A program made the translations under genes and the position numbers. The notes below the pieces were generated by a model that worked only from the letters and a program-made list of their open reading frames with translations, was not told the origin of the DNA and did not search any database. Shown here one piece after another: positions 38,307-48,524 of a stretch of DNA of 64,000 nucleotides. How positions within the stretch are numbered: position 1 is the stretch's first letter; every line of letters begins with the position of its first letter. The stretch comes from Palsa-465 sp963800475 (GTDB lineage Bacteria > Actinomycetota > Thermoleophilia > Solirubrobacterales > Solirubrobacteraceae), in assembly GCA_963800475.1 (NCBI GenBank), contig CAWDAZ010000003.1, positions 186,001-250,000 of the forward strand, read 5' to 3'.

Positions 38307-39752
38307 ATGGAGTCCGGCGCGGAGCTCGTAGCCCGGCTGAGCGCGATCACCGGCCCCGATCACGTCCTCACCGACCCGCGCGCGCTCGCGACGTACCGCT
38401 CGGACGGGCTAGCCCACTACCGCCAGCAGCCGCTCGCGGCGGTGCTCCCGGGGGACGCGGCCGAGGTGCGCGAGGTCGTCCGAGCGTGCTTCGATGCGCG
38501 CGTCCCGTGGGTCGCGAGGGGATCCGGTACCGGCCTGTCGGGCGGGGCGCTGCCGGTTGCGGAGGGCGTGCTGATCGTGCTCGCGCGGCTGCGGCGGATC
38601 GTGTCCGTCGAGCTCGACGACGCGCGGGTCGTGGTCGAGCCGGGCGTCACCAACCTCTCGATTTCCCGCGTGGTCGCGCCGACGCATTTCTTCCCGCCCG
38701 ACCCCTCCAGCCAGGTCGTCTGCTCGATCGGCGGCAACATCGCTGAGAACTCCGGCGGCGCCCATTGCTTCAAGTACGGGTTCACCACCAACTACGTGAC
38801 CGGGCTCGAGATCGTGCTGAGCGACGGGACGGTCGTGGAGCTGGACCGCGACGCGCCGGGCTACGACCTGCTTGGGGCGTTTGTCGGCTCCGAGGGGACG
38901 CTCGGCGTCGCCACCAGGATCACGGTCCGGGTGGTCCCGCGTCCGGAGGCCGTGCGCACCCTGGTGGCGTTCTTCGAGCACACGGCGCAGGCCGGTGAGG
39001 CCGTCAGCGCGATCGTCGCGGCGGGGATCGTGCCCGGTGCGATCGAGATGATGGACAGCCTCTCGATCCGGGCCGCCGAGCAGGCGACCGGCGTCGGCTA
39101 CCGGCTCGACGCCGGGGCGGCGCTGATCGTGGAGATCGACGGTCCGGCCGAGGAGTGCGAGTCGCGCTTCGAGGAGGTCGTGGGCCTGGTCGAGCGCGAG
39201 CAGGCGATCGAGGTGCGGGTCGCCGCGGACGAGCGCGAGCGGGAGCTGATCTGGAAGGCGCGTAAGGCCGCATTCGCCGCGATGGGGCGGATCGCCCCCG
39301 CGTACTACGTGCAGGACGGCGTGATCCCGCGCACGCGGCTCTCGGAGGTGCTCGAGCGGATCGACGAGCTGGCCGCCGAGTACGGGCTGCAGGTCGCGAA
39401 CGTGTTCCACGCCGGCGACGGCAACCTGCACCCGCTCGTCTGCTACGACTCGGCGCGCGAGGGCGAGGCGGAGCGCGCCGAGGAGCTCGCGGGGCTGATC
39501 GTCAAGACGTGCGTGGACGCGGGCGGTTCGATCACCGGCGAGCACGGGGTCGGTGTCGACAAGAAGGCGTACATGCCCTCGATGTTCGCTGAACCCGACC
39601 TCGAGGCGTTTCAGCGGCTGCGGTGTGCGTTTGACCCACACGGGCTCGCGAACCCCGGCAAGGTGATGCCGACCCCGCGGCTGTGCGGCGAGGTGCCGGG
39701 CCCGTACCGAGAGCACCCGCTCGAGCGCGCGGGCGTCGCGACCCGGTTCTGA
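38307..39752 (+). CDS. glcD: Glycolate oxidase subunit GlcD (FAD-binding)
   Basis: The 481-aa flavoprotein is the catalytic subunit of the glycolate (or D-lactate) oxidase complex. The FAD PP-loop appears as 'PWVARGSGTGLSGGALPV' (about 67-84) with 'CSIGGNIAENSGGAHCFKYG'. The C-terminal FAD-linked oxidase domain contains 'NVFHAGDGNLHPLVCYD' and 'GGSITGEHGVGVDKK'. The operon order glcD-glcE-glcF is kept, with TGATG overlap to glcE. Glycolate from phosphoglycolate or photorespiratory products, or lactate, could be the substrate. Confidence 0.93.
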   Translation: MESGAELVARLSAITGPDHVLTDPRALATYRSDGLAHYRQQPLAAVLPGDAAEVREVVRACFDARVPWVARGSGTGLSGGALPVAEGVLIVLARLRRIVSVELDDARVVVEPGVTNLSISRVVAPTHFFPPDPSSQVVCSIGGNIAENSGGAHCFKYGFTTNYVTGLEIVLSDGTVVELDRDAPGYDLLGAFVGSEGTLGVATRITVRVVPRPEAVRTLVAFFEHTAQAGEAVSAIVAAGIVPGAIEMMDSLSIRAAEQATGVGYRLDAGAALIVEIDGPAEECESRFEEVVGLVEREQAIEVRVAADERERELIWKARKAAFAAMGRIAPAYYVQDGVIPRTRLSEVLERIDELAAEYGLQVANVFHAGDGNLHPLVCYDSAREGEAERAEELAGLIVKTCVDAGGSITGEHGVGVDKKAYMPSMFAEPDLEAFQRLRCAFDPHGLANPGKVMPTPRLCGEVPGPYREHPLERAGVATRF

Positions 39753-40894
39753 TGCCGCGCCGGCTCAGCCCGTCGAGCTTTGGGGCGGCGGCCGCAGCGC
39801 TGTCGGCGGCCGCCGCCGGCGGTGAGGCGGTGCGGATCGTCGGCGGCGGCAGCAAGGCCGGCTGGGGCGCCCAGGGCGCCGCGCCGGACGTCGAGCTGTC
39901 CACCGACGGGCTGGGCCGGGTGCTCGAGCACAACGCGGGCGACCTCACGGCCGTGCTCGAGGCCGGCGTGCCCCTCGCCCAAGCGCAGCGGCAGTTCGCC
40001 GCCGCCGGCCAGATGCTGGCTCTCGACCCGTTTCTGGGGCGGGACCGCGAGGCGACGATCGGTGGCGTGCTCGCGACCGCGGACTGCGGACCGCTGCGCC
40101 ACCGCTACGGCGCGCCGCGCGACCTGGTGCTCGGGATGACCGTCGCGCTCAGCGACGGAACCGTCGCCAAATCGGGCGGCAAGGTGATCAAGAACGTTGC
40201 CGGCTACGACCTCGGGAAGCTGTTCACGGGCTCGTTCGGGACGCTCGGCGTGATCCTGTCGGTGAGCGTCCGCCTGCATCCCCTGCCGATCCAGACCGTG
40301 ACCGTTGTGGGCGACAGCGGCGATCCCGCGGCCGTGGCGGCAGCCACTTCGTCACTCGCGGCGGCGCCGCTCGAGCTCGAGGCGCTCGACGTCGCGTGGC
40401 ACCAGCAGCGCGGCGGCGTGCTCGCGCAGTGCGCGGGTGCCGCCGCTCCGGCGCGAGCCGAGCGCGTTGCCCGGCTGCTGCTCGAGGCCGGCCTCGACGC
40501 GGTCGAGATCGCCGCCGACGATGCGGAGCTGTGGGCGCGCCAGCGCGCCGGCCAGCGCTCGCAGGACGAGGCGCTCGTCAGAGTTGCGGCGCGTCCGAGC
40601 GCGCTCGTTGGCGTGCTCGAGGCGGTCCGCGCCAGCGGCGCGAGCGCGGTCGCCCGGGCAGCGGTCGGCCACTCGTTCGTCGCGCTCGACCCGGGCGCGC
40701 TCGGCACGCTGCTCGCGCACCTGCCACCAGGCGCGGTGCCCGTGCTGCTGGACGCGCCGTCCGTGCTCCACGGCGCGGTCGATCCGTGGGGCGAGCCGCG
40801 GGACGCGGCGCCGCTCGAGCTGATGCGGAGCGTCAAGCGGCGCTTCGACCCGACCCTCACCTGCAACCCGGGGGTGTTCGTTGGCGGTATCTGA
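39752..40894 (+). CDS. glcE: Glycolate oxidase subunit GlcE (FAD-binding)
   Basis: The 380-aa second flavin subunit has the shorter FAD-binding domain: 'VRIVGGGSKAGWG' (27-39), 'FLGRDREATIGGVLATADCGPLRHRYG', and 'VIKNVAGYDLGKLFTGSFGTLGVI'. ATG 39752 shares one base with the glcD stop. It ends with 'KRRFDPTLTCNPGVFVGGI' and overlaps glcF by 14 bases. The subunit is required for activity in E. coli, where it partners GlcD and GlcF. Confidence 0.92.
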   Translation: MPRRLSPSSFGAAAAALSAAAAGGEAVRIVGGGSKAGWGAQGAAPDVELSTDGLGRVLEHNAGDLTAVLEAGVPLAQAQRQFAAAGQMLALDPFLGRDREATIGGVLATADCGPLRHRYGAPRDLVLGMTVALSDGTVAKSGGKVIKNVAGYDLGKLFTGSFGTLGVILSVSVRLHPLPIQTVTVVGDSGDPAAVAAATSSLAAAPLELEALDVAWHQQRGGVLAQCAGAAAPARAERVARLLLEAGLDAVEIAADDAELWARQRAGQRSQDEALVRVAARPSALVGVLEAVRASGASAVARAAVGHSFVALDPGALGTLLAHLPPGAVPVLLDAPSVLHGAVDPWGEPRDAAPLELMRSVKRRFDPTLTCNPGVFVGGI

Positions 40895-42164
40895 GCGACC
40901 CGGTTTCGACTCCCACCGTGCGCCCGAGCGGGAGGTCGTCGAGGACTGCGTGCATTGCGGCTTTTGCCTGCCGACCTGCCCCACCTACGTGCTGTGGGCC
41001 GGCGAGGCGGACTCGCCCCGCGGCCGGATCGTCCTGATCGGCGAGGCACTCGACGGAGCCGAGCTGTCAGGCGAGCTGGTCACGCACCTCGACCGGTGCC
41101 TCGGCTGCATGGCGTGCGTGACTGCGTGCCCCTCCGGCGTCCGCTACGACCGGCTGATCGAGCGGGCGCGGCCGCAGATCGAGCGTCACCATCGCCGCCC
41201 GCGCTCGGAGCGGGCGCTGCGCCGGCTGCTGTTCGAGACGCTCCCCCACCCCAAGCGGCTGCGCGCGCTGGCGCCGCTGATCGAGGCCGGCAGGCGGCTC
41301 GGCTCCGAGCGGCTGCCGGGGCGGCTCGGGACGATCGCGCGGTTCGCGCCGCGAGCGCCGCTGCGCCGGACGATGAGCGCGCGCGTGCCCGAATTCACGC
41401 CCGCTGCCGGCGAGCGCCGCGGACGCGTCGCGCTGCTGCTCGGATGCGTGCAGCGGGTCTTCTACCCGGAGGTCCACGCCGCGGCGATTCGGGTGCTGGC
41501 GGCGGAGGGCTTCGAGGTGCTGGCTCCGTCGGCGCCGCAGTGCTGCGGGGCGCTCGAGCTGCACGCGGGCGCGGAGGGCTCCGCCGTCGCTCGCGCGCGT
41601 GCGACCGTCGCGGCGTTCGACGCGCTCGGAGAAATCGACCATGTGATCACGGAGGCGGCCGGGTGCGGATCGGCGATGAAGGAGTACGGCGACCTGCTCG
41701 GCACCCCCGAGGCCCGCGCGTTCGCGGCGCGGGTGCGCGACGTCAGCGAGGTGCTCGCCTCGGTCCCAGCGCGGGCGCCGCGCGGTCCGGTGCCGCTCCG
41801 GGTCGCCTACCACGACGCCTGCCACCTCGCCCACGCGCAGGGAGTTCGCGCCCAGCCACGCGAGCTGCTGCGCGCGATCCCCGCGCTCGAGCTACTCGAG
41901 GTCGCCGCCGAGCCGGAGATCTGCTGCGGCTCGGCGGGCGTCTACAACCTCCTCCAGCCCGCCGCCGCGGCGGAGCTGGGCGCCCGCAAGGCTCACAACC
42001 TGCTCGACACCGGCGCGCAGGCGATCGCCGCCGGGAATCCCGGCTGCGCCGCGCAGCTCGACGTGCACCTCCGCGAGCTCGGACGGCCGTTGCCGATCCT
42101 TCACCCGGTCGAGCTCGTGTGGCGCTCGATCGCCGCGGGCGGAACGCAAGCCAGGCCGGGGTAG
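40881..42164 (+). CDS. glcF: Glycolate oxidase iron-sulfur subunit GlcF
   Basis: The 427-aa protein passes electrons from the flavins to the respiratory chain. Two 4Fe-4S motifs are present: CVHCGFCLPTCP (about 23-34) and CLGCMACVTACP (about 74-85). The two CCG domains that follow contain 'SAPQCCGALELHAG' and 'AEPEICCGSAGVYN'. The start is TTG 40881, overlapping glcE by 14 bases. No glycolate permease or GlcG gene accompanies the trio. The gene is followed by the convergent fadD. Confidence 0.93.
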   Translation: MAVSERPGFDSHRAPEREVVEDCVHCGFCLPTCPTYVLWAGEADSPRGRIVLIGEALDGAELSGELVTHLDRCLGCMACVTACPSGVRYDRLIERARPQIERHHRRPRSERALRRLLFETLPHPKRLRALAPLIEAGRRLGSERLPGRLGTIARFAPRAPLRRTMSARVPEFTPAAGERRGRVALLLGCVQRVFYPEVHAAAIRVLAAEGFEVLAPSAPQCCGALELHAGAEGSAVARARATVAAFDALGEIDHVITEAAGCGSAMKEYGDLLGTPEARAFAARVRDVSEVLASVPARAPRGPVPLRVAYHDACHLAHAQGVRAQPRELLRAIPALELLEVAAEPEICCGSAGVYNLLQPAAAAELGARKAHNLLDTGAQAIAAGNPGCAAQLDVHLRELGRPLPILHPVELVWRSIAAGGTQARPG

Positions 42165-42180
42165 CCGGCGTCCGGCCGGC

Positions 42181-43980
42181 CTACGAGTACATCGACTCGA
42201 TGTCGGCCTCGTACTTGCTCGCGATCGGCTTGCGCTTGAGCTTCATCGTCGGGGTCAGCTCGTCACCGCCCGGCAGCCAGTCGCCGCGGACGATCGTGAA
42301 CTTCTTGATCTGCTCGACGCGCGCCAGATGCGTGTTCGCCTCGTCGATGCCCTCCTGAACGGCCGCGACGATCCTCGCGTCGCCGGCCAGGCCTTCCAGC
42401 GTGTCGCCCTCGAGTCCCTGCTGCTTGGCCCACTGCGGCGCGAAATCGGCGTCGAGCACGATCAGCGCCGTGTTGTACGGCCGCCGGTCCCCGATGCAGA
42501 TCGCCTGGCCGATCAGCGGGCTCGCCGTCTTGATCGCCGCCTCGATGTTCGCGGGGGACATGTTCTTGCCCGCCGCGTTGATGATGATCTCCTTCTTGCG
42601 ATCGACCAGCCGCAGGTAGCCGTCGGCGTCGAGCTCGCCGATGTCACCGGTGTGCAGCCAGCCGTCGCGATCGATCGTCTCGGCCGTCTTGTCGGGCTGG
42701 TTGCGGTAACCCATCATCACGAACTCGGACTTGACCAGCACCTCGCCGTCGTCGGCGATCCGAATCTCGCAGCCCGGGCTGGGCGGCCCGACGGTGCCGA
42801 TCTTGACCTCGCCGGGGCGGTTGCAGGTGCCCGCGCCGCAGGTCTCGGACATCCCCCACAGCTCGGCGAGCTCGATCCCCAGCGCGTGGAAGAACTCGAG
42901 CACCTCGACCGGCGTCGGGGCGGCGCCGACGTTAACGCCCTCGACCTGATCGAGCCCGAGCATCGCGCGGATCCCCGCGAAGTACTTCTCGTCGGCCTCG
43001 GCGACCTGCGCCTCGAGCTCCTCGGGCACCGGCTCGCCGGCCTGCTGAAGGCGAACGCGCTGGATTGCCGCGGCGATCGCGTCCTCGATCGGCTTGCGCT
43101 GCTCCTCGGGCTGCCCGGCGAGCATCGTCTCCAGGCCCGCCTTCAGCTTCTCCCAGATCCGCGGCACCGCGAAGAACCAGGTCGGGTGCACCTGCGGCAG
43201 GTAGGTGAGGATCTCCCGCGGGTTCGGCGCGCACGTCACCGTCCCCGCGAAGATCGTCGGAAGGTAGTGATGCGCCATCCGCTCGGCGATGTGCGCGGCG
43301 GGGAGCCACGAGATCACCTTCGCCCCGGGCTCGAGGTTGATGATCTCCTCGGTGACCTTGGCCGCGAACATGATGTTGTGGTGCGAGAGCTGGACGCCCT
43401 TCGGCGGCCCCGTCGTGCCGGATGTGTAGATCAGCGTCAGCACGTCCTCGGGCTGGGCGCCTTCGATCGACGCCGCATCGAACTCGGGGTTCGAATCCTC
43501 GACGTCTGACAGCGCGATCGTTTCCTCGGGCGGCTCCCCGTCGACCACGATCACGTGCTCGAGCCCGGGCAGCTCCTTACGCGCCTCGAGCATCACGGGC
43601 AGGAACGCCTGCTCGACGATCACCACTCGTGCACCGGAGTCCTCGACCAGGTAGCGGATCTCCTCGGCCGGATAGGTGGTGTAGATCGAGAACGGGGTCG
43701 CGCCGAGCGTCACCGCCGCGAGGTCGGCGATATGGAACTCGGGCCGGTTGGCGAGCATGATCGCGACCACGTCGCCGCGCCCGATCCCGAGCTTCGCGAG
43801 CCCTCCGGCGAGCGCGTCGACGCGGCCGAGCAGCTCCGACCACGTCAGCGACACGTTGTCGTCGGGCCAGCGCACCGCGACGATCTCCGGATGGTTCGCG
43901 GCCGTGCGCCGCAGCGCCTCGGTCAGGGTCGGGGCGTCAACCGCCTTGCCGGCGGCCTCCGTAATCGTGCTGCTCTCCAT
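42181..43980 (-). CDS. Long-chain acyl-CoA synthetase (FadD15-like)
   Basis: The 599-aa AMP-forming ligase activates fatty acids to acyl-CoA. The ATP-binding motif LIYTSGTTGPPKGVQLSHHN, the 'AELWGMSETCGAGTCN' A5 motif, 'GWLHTGDIGELDADGYL' and 'KKEIIINAAGKNMSPANIE' are all clear. I start at ATG 43980 because GAGGAG lies 6 bases upstream; the frame continues to 44004 without a ribosome-binding site. It probably supplies acyl-CoA for membrane lipid and for the wax ester synthase. It is separated from rseP by 66 bases. Confidence 0.93.
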   Translation of the reverse strand: MESSTITEAAGKAVDAPTLTEALRRTAANHPEIVAVRWPDDNVSLTWSELLGRVDALAGGLAKLGIGRGDVVAIMLANRPEFHIADLAAVTLGATPFSIYTTYPAEEIRYLVEDSGARVVIVEQAFLPVMLEARKELPGLEHVIVVDGEPPEETIALSDVEDSNPEFDAASIEGAQPEDVLTLIYTSGTTGPPKGVQLSHHNIMFAAKVTEEIINLEPGAKVISWLPAAHIAERMAHHYLPTIFAGTVTCAPNPREILTYLPQVHPTWFFAVPRIWEKLKAGLETMLAGQPEEQRKPIEDAIAAAIQRVRLQQAGEPVPEELEAQVAEADEKYFAGIRAMLGLDQVEGVNVGAAPTPVEVLEFFHALGIELAELWGMSETCGAGTCNRPGEVKIGTVGPPSPGCEIRIADDGEVLVKSEFVMMGYRNQPDKTAETIDRDGWLHTGDIGELDADGYLRLVDRKKEIIINAAGKNMSPANIEAAIKTASPLIGQAICIGDRRPYNTALIVLDADFAPQWAKQQGLEGDTLEGLAGDARIVAAVQEGIDEANTHLARVEQIKKFTIVRGDWLPGGDELTPTMKLKRKPIASKYEADIESMYS

Positions 43981-44046
43981 AGTCTCTCCTCGGGCCTCGT
44001 TCAAGGTGATGATGCGAGCGGAACGCTACCGCAGCGGCAGCGCCGG

Positions 44047-45138
44047 TTACGGGACGTTGAACCCCTTGCCGGACAGGGTCGAGATGTCGTTGCTCAGGCC
44101 GATCACGAAAATCAACAGGATCAGCACGAACCCCACTGCGCCGGCGCGCTCCATCACCTCGAACGGGATCCGCTTGCCGCGGATCTTCTCGGCGACTGCC
44201 CAGAACACGTGTCCGCCGTCGAGCGGCAGGAACGGGAACAGGTTGATGATCCCGAGCGACAGCGAGATCAGCGCCAGCACCTCGAGTGCCTGCGTGGTCG
44301 AGTGTGAGAACGACTCCTGCGCGACCGTGTAGCCCCCGACCACGCCGTGCAGCTGCTTGCGCTCCTGGGGCTCGAAGATCCGCACGATCACGCCGACGGT
44401 TCGCCCCGTCACGCTCCAGAGCCCTGAGACCGTCAGCGACGCGGCCTCGCCGGCGCCGACCGGCTGCTGCTTGTTGTCGAATTCGAACCCGAGCAACGGC
44501 CGTTTCGCGGCCGCGCTGTAAACGGGCCGGAGCGCGAACGCGCGCAGCTGTCCGCCGCGTTTGACGACGACCGCTGCCGGAGTCGCCGCGACGCACCCGT
44601 TGACCTCGGCGCCGGCGCACTTGTGCGTCGCCAGCTGCGCGCGGATCGCCATGTAGGAGCCTCCGACGCCGTCCACCGAGACGATCTGGTCGCCTGGCTT
44701 GAGCACCGCGTTCGCCGGGGCGGCCGTCACGGCCGCGACGCGAGTGCTCGCGACGGGCTGCCCGTGAGAGGTGACGGTCTTGCCGTTGGCCAGGAACAGC
44801 GCCCAGATGATCAGAAACGCGATCGCGATGTTCACCGCGGGGCCCGCGAGGATCACCACTACGCGCTTCCAGACCGGCTGGTTGTAGTACGCCCGGCGCT
44901 CCACCTCCGGCGACAGCACCTCGTTCGGGTTCATTCCGGTGATCTTCACGTAGCCCCCGAGCGGGATCGGCGCGATGCCGTATTCGGTCTCACCGATTCG
45001 CTTCTTCACGAGCATCGGCCCGAAGAACAGCGAGAACCGCTCGACGCGCATCCCGACCGCCTTGGCGGCCGTGAAATGGCCGGCCTCGTGCAGCACGATC
45101 AGCGCCACGAACCCGAGGAACGCGAGCAGGTAGGACAC
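44047..45138 (-). CDS. rseP: RIP metalloprotease RseP (site-2 protease family)
   Basis: The 363-aa M50 intramembrane zinc protease cuts anti-sigma factors or other membrane proteins. It has the HEAGH zinc site (about 18-22) in the first span, the PDZ domain (about 125-220, 'LKPGDQIVSVDGV') and the third ligand Asp in LPLDGGH. The GTG start lies 49 bases from dxr on the same strand. The family order dxr-rseP is kept, although ispG and proS, often next in line, are elsewhere. The RskA-like protein at 21761 is a conceivable substrate (inference). Confidence 0.92.
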   Translation of the reverse strand: MSYLLAFLGFVALIVLHEAGHFTAAKAVGMRVERFSLFFGPMLVKKRIGETEYGIAPIPLGGYVKITGMNPNEVLSPEVERRAYYNQPVWKRVVVILAGPAVNIAIAFLIIWALFLANGKTVTSHGQPVASTRVAAVTAAPANAVLKPGDQIVSVDGVGGSYMAIRAQLATHKCAGAEVNGCVAATPAAVVVKRGGQLRAFALRPVYSAAAKRPLLGFEFDNKQQPVGAGEAASLTVSGLWSVTGRTVGVIVRIFEPQERKQLHGVVGGYTVAQESFSHSTTQALEVLALISLSLGIINLFPFLPLDGGHVFWAVAEKIRGKRIPFEVMERAGAVGFVLILLIFVIGLSNDISTLSGKGFNVP

Positions 45139-45187
45139 ACGGGGAGTGTGGCAGGCCCGGCTATGCGTTCCTGAAGAGCCCCAGGGG

Positions 45188-46348
45188 TCAGGCGAGCGCG
45201 CGCTGCGCGACCAGCTCGGCGGCCAGCCGCCGCGCGGCGCCGTCGGCCTCCCCGAGCGCTTCGAACGAGTGGATCCGCTCCGCCGGAAGCTCGGCGAGGG
45301 TCTCCTCGATCACCGCCTCGATCTCCAGGAAGCCGATCCGCCGGGCCAGGAACGCGTGCACGGCGACCTCGTTCGCGGCGTTCATCGTGCACGGCGCACT
45401 CCCACCGGCGCGCGCGGCCTCGCGGGCCAGGCGCAGGCAGCCGAACGTCTGCTCGTCGGCCGCCTCGAACGTCAGCCCACCCACCGATACGAGGTCGAGC
45501 GGCCTGACCGGCACGTCGACCCGCTCGGGATGGTGGAGCGCGTACGCGATCGGAACCCGCATGTCGGGATAGCCGAGATGCGCGAGGGTCGCGCCGTCGC
45601 ACAGCTGGATCAGGCTGTGGACGATCGACTGCGGGTGGACGACCACGTCGATCTGCTCGTACGGGGTCCCGAACAGGTGGTGGGCCTCGATCAGCTCGAG
45701 CCCCTTGTTCATCAGCGTCGCCGAGTCGATCGTGATCTTGCCGCCCATCTCCCAGGTCGGGTGCGCGAGCGCCTGTTCGGGGGCGACGTCGCGAAGCTCG
45801 TCGCGAGTCATGCCCCGGAACGGACCGCCCGAGGCGGTCAGGATCAGGCGCTCGACCGTTCCCGCGCGCTCGGCGGCGAGCAGCTGGTAGAGCGCAGAGT
45901 GCTCGGAGTCGACGGGGATGATCTGCGCGCCGGTCGCCTCGGCGAGCTGCGTGACGAGCTCGCCGCCGACTACCAGCGACTCCTTGTTGGCGAGCGCCAG
46001 GTCGATTCCCTCGCCGAGCGTCGCCACCGTCGGCACCAGCCCCGCGGAGCCCACGATCGCGTTCAGGACGATGTCGCACTCGCATTCAGCGACCAGCCGC
46101 ACGATCCCGTCGACGCCGGCGAGCACCTCGCCGCCGGTCCACGCCTCCGCAGCGCGCGCGGCCGCGTCCTCCTCGGCGAGCGCGACCCGGTCGACGCCGT
46201 GGGCGGTCGCCTGCTCGACGAGCTGCTCCCACGCGTCGGCGGCGCTCAGGGCGACCACGCGCAGCTCGCCCGCCGAGCGGCCGACGACGTCCAGTGCCTG
46301 CGTGCCGATCGACCCAGTCGAGCCCAGGATTGCAAGCCGGCGAGGCAC
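45188..46348 (-). CDS. dxr: 1-deoxy-D-xylulose 5-phosphate reductoisomerase
   Basis: This enzyme of the MEP pathway converts DXP to MEP with NADPH. The 386-aa protein has the NADPH motif AILGSTGSIGTQALDV (6-21), 'ALANKESLVVGGELV', metal-binding 'PVDSEHSALYQLL', and 'TASGGPFRG' with 'HPTWEMGGKITIDSATLMNKGLE'. GTG 46348 is 7 bases after TAGAAT, a good -10, so it may have its own promoter although it lies in the rpsB-to-rseP gene run. Confidence 0.96.
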   Translation of the reverse strand: MPRRLAILGSTGSIGTQALDVVGRSAGELRVVALSAADAWEQLVEQATAHGVDRVALAEEDAAARAAEAWTGGEVLAGVDGIVRLVAECECDIVLNAIVGSAGLVPTVATLGEGIDLALANKESLVVGGELVTQLAEATGAQIIPVDSEHSALYQLLAAERAGTVERLILTASGGPFRGMTRDELRDVAPEQALAHPTWEMGGKITIDSATLMNKGLELIEAHHLFGTPYEQIDVVVHPQSIVHSLIQLCDGATLAHLGYPDMRVPIAYALHHPERVDVPVRPLDLVSVGGLTFEAADEQTFGCLRLAREAARAGGSAPCTMNAANEVAVHAFLARRIGFLEIEAVIEETLAELPAERIHSFEALGEADGAARRLAAELVAQRALA

Positions 46349-46355
46349 GTCGCGG

Positions 46356-46361
46356 ATTCTA
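46356..46361 (-). promoter_or_regulatory. Candidate -10 box of a leaderless dxr promoter
   Basis: TAGAAT on the minus strand ends 7 bases before GTG 46348, in the 47-base gap after cdsA. Confidence 0.45.
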
Positions 46362-46395
46362 GGAGCGGGCTATGCAGCGGGCGCGCCGCGCGCCG

Positions 46396-47249
46396 TCAGT
46401 GGATCGCCGAGAACCACACGTAGTAGCCGGCCACGATCGTGAACAGCGCGGCGTCCGCGCGGTCGAGCACCCCGCCGTGCGGGCCGAAGAACGTGCCGGT
46501 GTCCTTGACGTCGGCGTCGCGCTTGATCACGGACTCGAACAGGTCGCCGATCGGCCCGAGCACCGCTACGGCCAGGCCAAGCAGCAGCGCGTTCCCCTGC
46601 GTCATCCAGGTCTGGAAGTTGCCGGCTAGGAACACCGCCAGGATCGCGGCCAGCGCGCCGCAGAACAGCCCCTCGACGGTCTTGTTCGGGGAGATCGCCG
46701 GGGCGAGCGGCCGGCGGCCGAACAGGCGCCCGCCGATGTACGCGCCCGTGTCGCCGATGAACGTCCCGATCAGCACATCGATCACGACCCCGTTGCCGTG
46801 CGGGAGCTGGCGAAGCAGGACCGCGTGGGTGGCGGCCAGCCCGATCCAGAAGATCCCGAGCAGCGTGCCGGCGATCGCGACCGTCGCGCGCCCCTGGCCG
46901 CGCGCAATCACGAACATGAACAGCACCGGGAGCGTCGCCACCAGCACCTCCATCACGTCGTGCAGGCTGCCGTAGCGCGCCGCCAGCACCATCGCCGCGG
47001 CCGATGCGAACCCGACGATCGCGACCGGCCGCCACCGATCCAGCATCCGGTAGAGCTCGTGCATGCACGCCCACGCGACCGCGAGCACGAACAGCGCGAA
47101 CACCAACCCGCCGATGTCGATGAACACCACCGCCAAGATCGCTGCGGGGATCGCGACCAGGGTCCGCATCAGCAGATCCGACCCGCCGGACGAGCGGCCC
47201 TGGGACGCGGGACGGCGGCGGGACGGCGGCGGGCGGCGGGCGGCGGGCA

Positions 47250-47250
<1 letters not shown>
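46396..47250 (-). CDS. cdsA: Phosphatidate cytidylyltransferase
   Basis: CdsA makes CDP-diacylglycerol, the donor used by the PgsA-like enzyme at 25310. The 284-aa membrane protein has about eight spans and the family signature S(V)IKRDADVKDTG..GPHGGVLDRADA near the C-terminus. The N-terminal 28 residues are Arg/Pro-rich and cytoplasmic. ATG 47250 shares one base with the uppS stop (TGATG), so the two are co-translated. Confidence 0.93.
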
Positions 47251-47945
<695 letters not shown>

Positions 47946-47947
47946 GG

Positions 47948-48520
47948 CTAAACCTCCAGGATCTCTTCTTCCTTGTGCTTCAGAGCCTCGTCGAGCTCCT
48001 TGACCCGCTGGTCGGTGACCTTCTGCAGCTCGACCTCGGCCCGGTGCTCGTCGTCGGACCCCGCCTCGCCGGCCTCCTTGAGCTCGCGCAGGTCGTGCAT
48101 CACGTCGCGGCGGATGTTGCGGATCGCGACCCGGCCCTCCTCCGCGATCTGGCGGACCACCTTGACCAGCTGCTTGCGCCGCTCCTCGGTCAGCTCCGGC
48201 ACCGCCAGCCGGATCAGGTTGCCGTCGTTGTTGGGCGTGAGCCCCACATCGGACTCGAGGATCGCGCGCTCGATCGCCTTGATCGAGCTCTTGTCGTATG
48301 GCTGGATCGTCAGCAGTCGCGCCTCGGATGCGCTGATCGTCGCGAGCTGCTTGAGCGGGGTCGAGGTCCCGTAGTAATCGACCGTGATCCTGTCGAGCAG
48401 CGCCGGGCTCGCGCGACCCGTTCTCACCGACCCGAACTCGTGACGGATCGACTCGACCGATTTGGCGGTCCGCTCCCTGGCGTCGGCCAGCAGCTCGTCG
48501 ATGATGTCGCTCTCGGCCAT
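47948..48520 (-). CDS. frr: Ribosome recycling factor
   Basis: The 190-aa protein splits post-termination ribosomes with EF-G. It shows 'MAESDIIDELLADARERTAKSVESIRHEF', 'VRTGRASPALLDRITVDYYG' and 'RKQLVKVVRQIAEEGRVAIRNIRRD', covering both the three-helix and the beta domains. It is directly preceded by pyrH (4-base gap) and followed by uppS, the classical bacterial order. Confidence 0.96.
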   Translation of the reverse strand: MAESDIIDELLADARERTAKSVESIRHEFGSVRTGRASPALLDRITVDYYGTSTPLKQLATISASEARLLTIQPYDKSSIKAIERAILESDVGLTPNNDGNLIRLAVPELTEERRKQLVKVVRQIAEEGRVAIRNIRRDVMHDLRELKEAGEAGSDDEHRAEVELQKVTDQRVKELDEALKHKEEEILEV

Positions 48521-48524
48521 CTCC

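Noticed and set aside
39752..42164. glcE-glcF as a broken single gene because they overlap by 14 bases
   Set aside because: Both have complete, separate family domains and lengths; overlapping starts are normal in this genome.
43485..43501. GGGTTCGAATCCTCG resembles a tRNA T-arm
   Set aside because: It lies inside the fadD coding frame; no acceptor stem, anticodon arm or D-arm can be folded around it.
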